This document shows, one piece after another, positions 5,309 through 9,095 of a DNA stretch of 9,095 bases; the first letter of the stretch is position 1, and each line of letters starts with the position of its first letter. The DNA is from Anaerolineae bacterium (GTDB taxonomy: Bacteria; Chloroflexota; Anaerolineae; SpSt-313): the NCBI GenBank assembly GCA_023511475.1, contig JAIMBM010000085.1, positions 1 to 9,095 on the forward strand, read 5' to 3'. The notes under the pieces were generated by a model. The model was given only the letters and a program-made list of their open reading frames with translations. It searched no databases and was not told where the DNA came from. Made by a program: the position numbers and the translations under genes.

Positions 5309-6460
5309 ATGGCTGAGGCGGAGACATCCATTCCCATCCCCGAAGAGCTTGTGCGCGAGCCTGTCAGCGAAGTCGGGCAGATGTCGCAGTGGAAGCTGAT
5401 GCGCCTGCGCTTTGCCCGCAACCGCCTGGCCATGACGGGGGTGATCGGCCTGGCGGTGATGTACGTGATCGTGTTCCTCGGGCCCTTCCTGGCGCCGAAC
5501 GACTATATGTACCAGAACACAGAGTACGTCTTCGGGCAGCCCAACTCGATCACCTTCATCGGGCCCGACGGCAGGTTCTCGCTGCGCCCCTACACCTACG
5601 AGATCGCAACCGTCCTGGACGAGCAGAGCTTCAAGTTCGTCTTTGTCGAGAACCGGGACAAGAAGGTCCCCATCAGGTTCTTCGTCCGGGGCGATCCCTA
5701 TACCCTGTTCGGCTTCATCAAGTCCGATGTGCACCTTTTCGATGTGGATCGGCCGCAGCGCTTCTACCTCCTTGGTGCTGACGAGCTCGGGCGCGACATG
5801 TTTGCGCGCATACTGATGGGCGGCCAGGTCTCGATGACCATCGGCCTGGTGGGCGTGGCCCTCGGCATCATCCTGGGCTCGATTATGGGGACGGCCTCCG
5901 GCTACTGGGGTGGTCTGACCGACGACGTCATGCAGCGCATCATCGAGATCATCATGTCCTTCCCCACGGTGCCGCTGTGGGCGGCGCTGGCGGCGGCCCT
6001 GCCGCCCATCTCGGCGACCTTTACCGCGCTGCACCGCTACTTCCTGATCACGGTCATCCTCTCGCTGGTGGGCTGGACGGGGCTGGCGCGGCAGCTGCGC
6101 GCCAAGGTCATGGCCTACCGCCAGTCCGATTTTGTGCAGGCCGCGCTCGCAGCCGGCGCCTCTGATGTGCGGATCATCTTTGTGCACATGCTGCCCAACG
6201 CGGCCAGCCACATCATCGTGGTGGCAGCCCTGGCCATCCCGAACATGATCCTGGGCGAGACCGCCCTCAGCTTCCTCGGCCTGGGCATCCTGCCGCCTCT
6301 GGTGAGCTGGGGCGCGCTGCTGCGCAGCGCGCAGCAGGTAGCGGTGGTGGTTCAGCATCCCTGGCTGATGATCCCCGGCATCGCCGTGATCATCACCGTG
6401 CTGTTGTTCAGCTTCCTGGGCGACGGCTTGCGTGATGCTGTCGACCCGTACTCGATCTAG
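5309..6460 (+). CDS. DppC/OppC-type ABC importer permease with long extracytoplasmic insert
   Basis: This second channel subunit has 383 residues, clearly longer than the usual 280-310. A cytoplasmic N-terminus with the typical WKLMRLRFARNRLAMTG segment (28-44) precedes helix 1 (about 42-62). The family motif LGADELGRDMFAR is only at 155-167, so about 90 residues lie between, where classical DppC has about 30-40. Later helices lie near 172-195, 209-230, 245-262, 300-322 and 352-372. The EAA loop is about 275-300 (VQAALAAGASDVRIIFVHML). The C-terminus GDGLRDAVDP is canonical. I chose ATG 5309 because GGAAAGG (5294-5300) sits eight bases before it; GTG 5300 lies inside that site. The insert resembles, from memory, an RFFVRGDPY-containing segment common in DppC paralogues beside sugar-utilisation genes. 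Confidence 0.94.
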   Translation: MAEAETSIPIPEELVREPVSEVGQMSQWKLMRLRFARNRLAMTGVIGLAVMYVIVFLGPFLAPNDYMYQNTEYVFGQPNSITFIGPDGRFSLRPYTYEIATVLDEQSFKFVFVENRDKKVPIRFFVRGDPYTLFGFIKSDVHLFDVDRPQRFYLLGADELGRDMFARILMGGQVSMTIGLVGVALGIILGSIMGTASGYWGGLTDDVMQRIIEIIMSFPTVPLWAALAAALPPISATFTALHRYFLITVILSLVGWTGLARQLRAKVMAYRQSDFVQAALAAGASDVRIIFVHMLPNAASHIIVVAALAIPNMILGETALSFLGLGILPPLVSWGALLRSAQQVAVVVQHPWLMIPGIAVIITVLLFSFLGDGLRDAVDPYSI

Positions 6461-6481
6461 AGGCAGGGGAGCGAGGACGCA

Positions 6482-7549
6482 ATGGCCAATCAAGCGCAAT
6501 CGCCGGCCACGACCAGGGACCTGGTCGTGCGCGTCAGAGACCTGCACGTCTACTTTTTCACCGATCTGGGCGTTTCGAGAGCGCTGAACGGCGTGAGCCT
6601 CGATATCCCCGCCGGTAAGGTGACGGGCGTTGTGGGTGAGAGCGGCTGCGGCAAGAGCGTGACGGCACTCTCCATCATGCGGCTTGTCCCTCACCCCGGG
6701 CGGATCACCAAGGGTGAGATCCTCCTCTACCGCGAGCGCGAGAAGCAGAACGGGCATAGCATCGTGGAGGAAGTCAACCTTACGGACCTGGACCCACAGG
6801 GTCCGGTGATCCGCAGCATACGCGGCGCCGAGCTGGCCATGATCTTCCAGGAGCCGATGACCTCCCTCAACCCTTCCTACACCATCGGTGACCAGATCAT
6901 GGAGGCCATCCTGCTGCATCAAAAGTGCACCAGGAAGGAGGCCGAGGAGCGGGCTGTCGATATCCTCGCTCGCGCCGGGATGCCCAACCCAAAGACCGTG
7001 GTCAGGCGCTACCCCCATGAGCTATCCGGCGGCATGCGCCAGCGCGCGATGATCGCCATGGCGCTCTCATGCACGCCATCGGTCCTCTTTGCCGACGAGC
7101 CCACAACGGCGCTCGACGTGACGACCGAGGCGCAGATACTGGACCTGATGCGCGAGCTCCAGGCCGCCATGGGCATGGCCATCGTCTTTATCACGCACAA
7201 CCTGGGCGTTGTGGCGCAGATGTGCGACACGGTGGCCGTCATGTACCTCGGGCGCATTGTCGAGCAGGCGCCGGTCGAGCCACTCTTCTACGAGCCGCAG
7301 CATCCCTACACCCGGGCGCTCCTGCGCTCCATCCCGCACGTGGGCAGCCGCACCAAGGCGCGCCTCGAGCCGATCCGGGGCGTGGTGCCGGACCCGTACG
7401 CGACCATCCAGGGCTGCCCCTTCCACCCCCGGTGCGACTACCGCAAGCCAGGGGTCTGCGACGTCCGCGTTCCGGCGACCGTGGAGGTGGGCGAGAGCCA
7501 CACCGTCCGCTGCTTCCTGTACACCGAGCAGGGGGAAGACAATGGATAA
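6482..7549 (+). CDS. DppD/OppD-type ABC importer ATPase
   Basis: This cytoplasmic ATPase powers the importer together with the next gene product. In its 355 residues all ABC motifs are intact: Walker A GESGCGKS (52-59), Q-loop FQEPMTSLNP (Q123), signature LSGGMRQR (181-188), Walker B VLFADEP (201-207, catalytic E206), D-loop ALD, and switch histidine H239. The C-terminal oligopeptide/dipeptide domain carries C312, C318, C326 and C344 in the spacing linked to an iron-sulphur cluster in some DppD proteins. Between Walker A and the Q-loop is an extended segment (LLYREREKQNGHSIVEEVNL), which I associate with the sugar-linked branch of this family. It begins 21 bases after the DppC-like stop, with GCGAGG at 6471-6476 as ribosome site. 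Confidence 0.95.
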   Translation: MANQAQSPATTRDLVVRVRDLHVYFFTDLGVSRALNGVSLDIPAGKVTGVVGESGCGKSVTALSIMRLVPHPGRITKGEILLYREREKQNGHSIVEEVNLTDLDPQGPVIRSIRGAELAMIFQEPMTSLNPSYTIGDQIMEAILLHQKCTRKEAEERAVDILARAGMPNPKTVVRRYPHELSGGMRQRAMIAMALSCTPSVLFADEPTTALDVTTEAQILDLMRELQAAMGMAIVFITHNLGVVAQMCDTVAVMYLGRIVEQAPVEPLFYEPQHPYTRALLRSIPHVGSRTKARLEPIRGVVPDPYATIQGCPFHPRCDYRKPGVCDVRVPATVEVGESHTVRCFLYTEQGEDNG

Positions 7550-8573
7550 GGCTGATCTCATGCAGCAGGAGCTGCTCCTCGACGTCAAGGGCCTGAAGAA
7601 GTACTTCCCCGTTCAATCAGGGCTGCTACGCCGGACCGTGGGCACGGTGCGTGCGGTAGATGGGGTTGACCTCTTTGTGCGCAAAGGCGAGACGCTGGGT
7701 CTGGTAGGGGAAAGCGGCTGCGGCAAGACGACGGCCGGGCGCACCATCCTCAGGCTCTTGCAGCCGACCGCCGGCGAGATCCGCTTCAACGACCCCAAGC
7801 TGGGCTGGGTCAATCTGGAGCAGATGTCCCGGCAGGAACTCGCGGCTGTCCGTCCCAACATGCAGATCATCTTCCAGGACCCGTTCTCGTCGCTCAACCC
7901 CCGCATGACCGTGGAGCGGATCATCGCCGAGCCCCTGGTGATCAACAAGGTGGCGAAGGGCCAGGAGCTCAAGGACCGGGTCGCCGACCTCCTGCGGGTC
8001 GTGGGCATGCGCCCGGAGTACATGAGCCGCTATCCGCACGCCTTCAGCGGGGGCCAGCGGCAGCGCATCGGCATTGCCCGGGCTCTGGCGCTCAACCCCA
8101 AGCTGATCATCTGCGACGAGCCGGTGTCGGCACTCGACGTCTCCATACAGGCGCAGGTGCTCAACCTGCTGGAGGACCTGCAGGCCCAGTTCGACCTGAC
8201 CTATATCTTTATCGCCCACGATCTGAGCGTGGTCGAGCACATCTCCGACCGCGTGGCCGTGATGTACGTGGGACAGATCGTTGAGCTGGCCAGCACCGAC
8301 GAGCTGTACTACACGCCAAAGCACCCTTACACCGAGGCCCTCATGGCCGCGGTGCCCAAACCCGACCCGAGGCGGCGCGACCGTCCGATCAAGCTCCCCG
8401 GCGAGGTTGCCAGCCCCGTCAACCCGCCCTCGGGGTGCTATTTCCATCCGCGCTGCCGCTACGCCAGAGAGGTCTGCAGCAAGGAGGCGCCGGCGTTCCG
8501 GGAGATTACCCCGCTACACTATGCGCGGTGCCACTTTGCGGACGAGCTCAAGCTACGGGGCGTGGTAGGCTGA
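7542..8573 (+). CDS. DppF/OppF-type ABC importer ATPase
   Basis: This is the second ATPase, 343 residues. Walker A is GESGCGKT (56-63), Q-loop FQDPFSSLNP (Q112), signature FSGGQRQR (168-175), Walker B LIICDEP (188-194, E193), then SALD, and switch histidine H226. The N-terminal LLLDVKGLKKYFPVQSGLL and the C-terminal cysteines C299, C305, C312 and C330 are typical DppF features. It differs from its partner by a canonical Q in the signature, where the DppD-like protein has M. The open frame extends far upstream but only as a shadow of the preceding gene; ATG 7542 gives the standard family N-terminus, lies after a GGGGGAAG site (7531-7538), and overlaps the previous stop by eight bases, implying translational coupling. 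Confidence 0.94.
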   Translation: MDKADLMQQELLLDVKGLKKYFPVQSGLLRRTVGTVRAVDGVDLFVRKGETLGLVGESGCGKTTAGRTILRLLQPTAGEIRFNDPKLGWVNLEQMSRQELAAVRPNMQIIFQDPFSSLNPRMTVERIIAEPLVINKVAKGQELKDRVADLLRVVGMRPEYMSRYPHAFSGGQRQRIGIARALALNPKLIICDEPVSALDVSIQAQVLNLLEDLQAQFDLTYIFIAHDLSVVEHISDRVAVMYVGQIVELASTDELYYTPKHPYTEALMAAVPKPDPRRRDRPIKLPGEVASPVNPPSGCYFHPRCRYAREVCSKEAPAFREITPLHYARCHFADELKLRGVVG

Positions 8574-8574
8574 G

Positions 8575-8955
8575 ATGACAGGTAAGGCCCCCGGCTGGAG
8601 GGACAGCCTTCTTCGGTTTGGTGCATGGCTGCTCTCTCTGCTCCTGGTGATCGCCGATATCTTTGTCGCGGTGCGCACGGTGCTCGTGGTCATGATCTGG
8701 CTGGGCGCACAGCGCGAGGCGGCGATTCGCGCGCGGGGCGAGATCGTCTACGATATCTTTGGCTTCACAGCCGAGGCGGTGACCCTGGGCGCGATCCTCG
8801 TCTTTGCCTGTGTGGGGCTGGCGCTGGTGGTAGCCTTCGAGTACTACTACCGGCGCGCCGAGTCCACCGGCGAGCTCCTGCGGCGTGCGGCCAGAGTGCT
8901 GGGCGCTCTGGTGGCCTTTGGCGTCCTGGGACTGGCCGTGCAGGGCGTTCTTTGA
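8575..8955 (+). CDS. Small three-helix membrane protein of unknown function
   Basis: I do not recognise this 126-residue protein. It starts one base after the DppF-like stop, so it is almost certainly co-transcribed and probably translationally coupled; GGTAGG at 8564-8569 may serve as ribosome site. Predicted helices are about 16-43 (possibly one long helix, AWLLSLLLVIADIFVAV), 66-88 (AEAVTLGAILVFACVGLALV) and 107-125. Between helices 1 and 2 is a charged loop (GAQREAAIRARGEIVYD), and helix 2 is followed by YYYRRAESTGELLRRAAR, a basic amphipathic stretch. GC-rich third positions and clear hydrophobic periodicity support real coding. It has none of the EAA or ATPase motifs, so it is not a standard transporter subunit. 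An accessory role to the importer is possible but unproven. Confidence 0.8.
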   Translation: MTGKAPGWRDSLLRFGAWLLSLLLVIADIFVAVRTVLVVMIWLGAQREAAIRARGEIVYDIFGFTAEAVTLGAILVFACVGLALVVAFEYYYRRAESTGELLRRAARVLGALVAFGVLGLAVQGVL

Positions 8956-8976
8956 CTGCTCTGCTGGAGATGTGCT

Positions 8977-8992
8977 GGCCGCCCGCGCGGCC
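8977..8992 (+). terminator. Weak terminator candidate after the operon
   Basis: GGCCGC (8977-8982) pairs with GCGGCC (8987-8992) around a four-base CCGC loop, 21 bases after the stop of the small membrane protein. There is no T run, so it may not terminate and the next gene could belong to the same transcript. Confidence 0.25.
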
Positions 8993-9011
8993 GACACGAT
9001 TCGGGTGGTGA

Positions 9012-9095
9012 GGCGGGCATACGCGCAGGCGCTGGCTCGTGGGGGTCAGCGCCTGTTTCTTCGCCATGGCCTGCACTGGCACCCCGGCTGCAGGC
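9012..9095 (+). CDS. Possible start of a lipoprotein gene, cut by the window edge
   Basis: From 9015 the frame reads GHTRRRWLVGVSACFFAMAC and continues TGTPAAG to the edge. It looks like a lipoprotein signal: basic RRR, a hydrophobic run, lipobox AMAC, then a small-residue tether like that of the binding protein. However, the frame is closed by TGA at 9009-9011 and has no ATG, GTG or TTG before GTG 9039, which would drop the basic residues. A one-base error near 9011-9017 would join it to GTG 9008. It could also be chance in GC-rich sequence. Confidence 0.3.

Noticed and set aside
4673..7018. 781-codon minus-strand open frame opposite the permease and ATPase genes
   Set aside because: It spans several verified + strand genes and their gaps, and its product is a repetitive His/Asp/Gln/Arg mixture typical of antisense frames in GC-rich DNA.
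7209..7541. Upstream extension of the DppF-like open frame
   Set aside because: The extra residues are a shadow of the DppD-like gene (Arg/Ser/Thr-rich) and the family N-terminus starts at ATG 7542.
1..9095. CRISPR arrays, tRNA genes, toxin-antitoxin or phage-defence genes
   Set aside because: No regularly spaced repeats, cloverleaf signatures or recognisable defence proteins are visible on either strand.

Overview
The window is a GC-rich stretch of bacterial chromosome. It holds one regulator gene and one complete dipeptide/oligopeptide-type ABC importer operon, all on the + strand. The substrate-binding lipoprotein has a twin-arginine signal, a lipobox and a long Pro/Thr/Ala-rich tether, and the coding regions are GC-rich with mostly G/C third positions. 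This style is common in Chloroflexota (Anaerolineae/Caldilineae-like), but that assignment is inference from style, not from a marker gene.

Layout: bases 1-80 are relatively AT-rich and carry a pair of direct repeats, possibly an insertion-sequence end or regulator sites. A near-consensus sigma-70 promoter (83-111) precedes a LacI-family repressor gene (197-1192). A 240-base gap follows with several GC-rich hairpins, including a perfect 13-bp inverted repeat at 1306-1356. A second, strikingly similar promoter (1432-1460) is flanked by two palindromes (1411-1426 and 1468-1481) that are good operator candidates. From its predicted start, about 650 bases without a convincing gene lead to the binding-protein gene. 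This leader holds hairpins and an isolated perfect 12-base match to the complement of the 16S rRNA tail.

The operon then runs: binding protein (2116-4212), strong hairpin (4235-4262), DppB-like permease (4298-5281), DppC-like permease with an unusually long extracytoplasmic insert (5309-6460), DppD-like ATPase (6482-7549), DppF-like ATPase (7542-8573, overlapping by 8 bases), and a small three-helix membrane protein of unknown function (8575-8955). The last 80 bases may hold the start of another lipoprotein gene, but no start codon fits its frame.

How it probably works: the lipoprotein captures a ligand outside the membrane, the two permeases form the channel, the two ATPases drive import, and the LacI-type regulator controls the operon in response to the ligand or a breakdown product. 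Although the importer family is named for peptides, the LacI partner, the ~700-residue binding protein and the long DppC insert point to an oligosaccharide or glycoside ligand. I see no wholly new system. The points most worth following up are the operator architecture combined with a regulator lacking the usual hinge leucine, the long structured leader, and the conserved-looking small membrane protein closing the operon.
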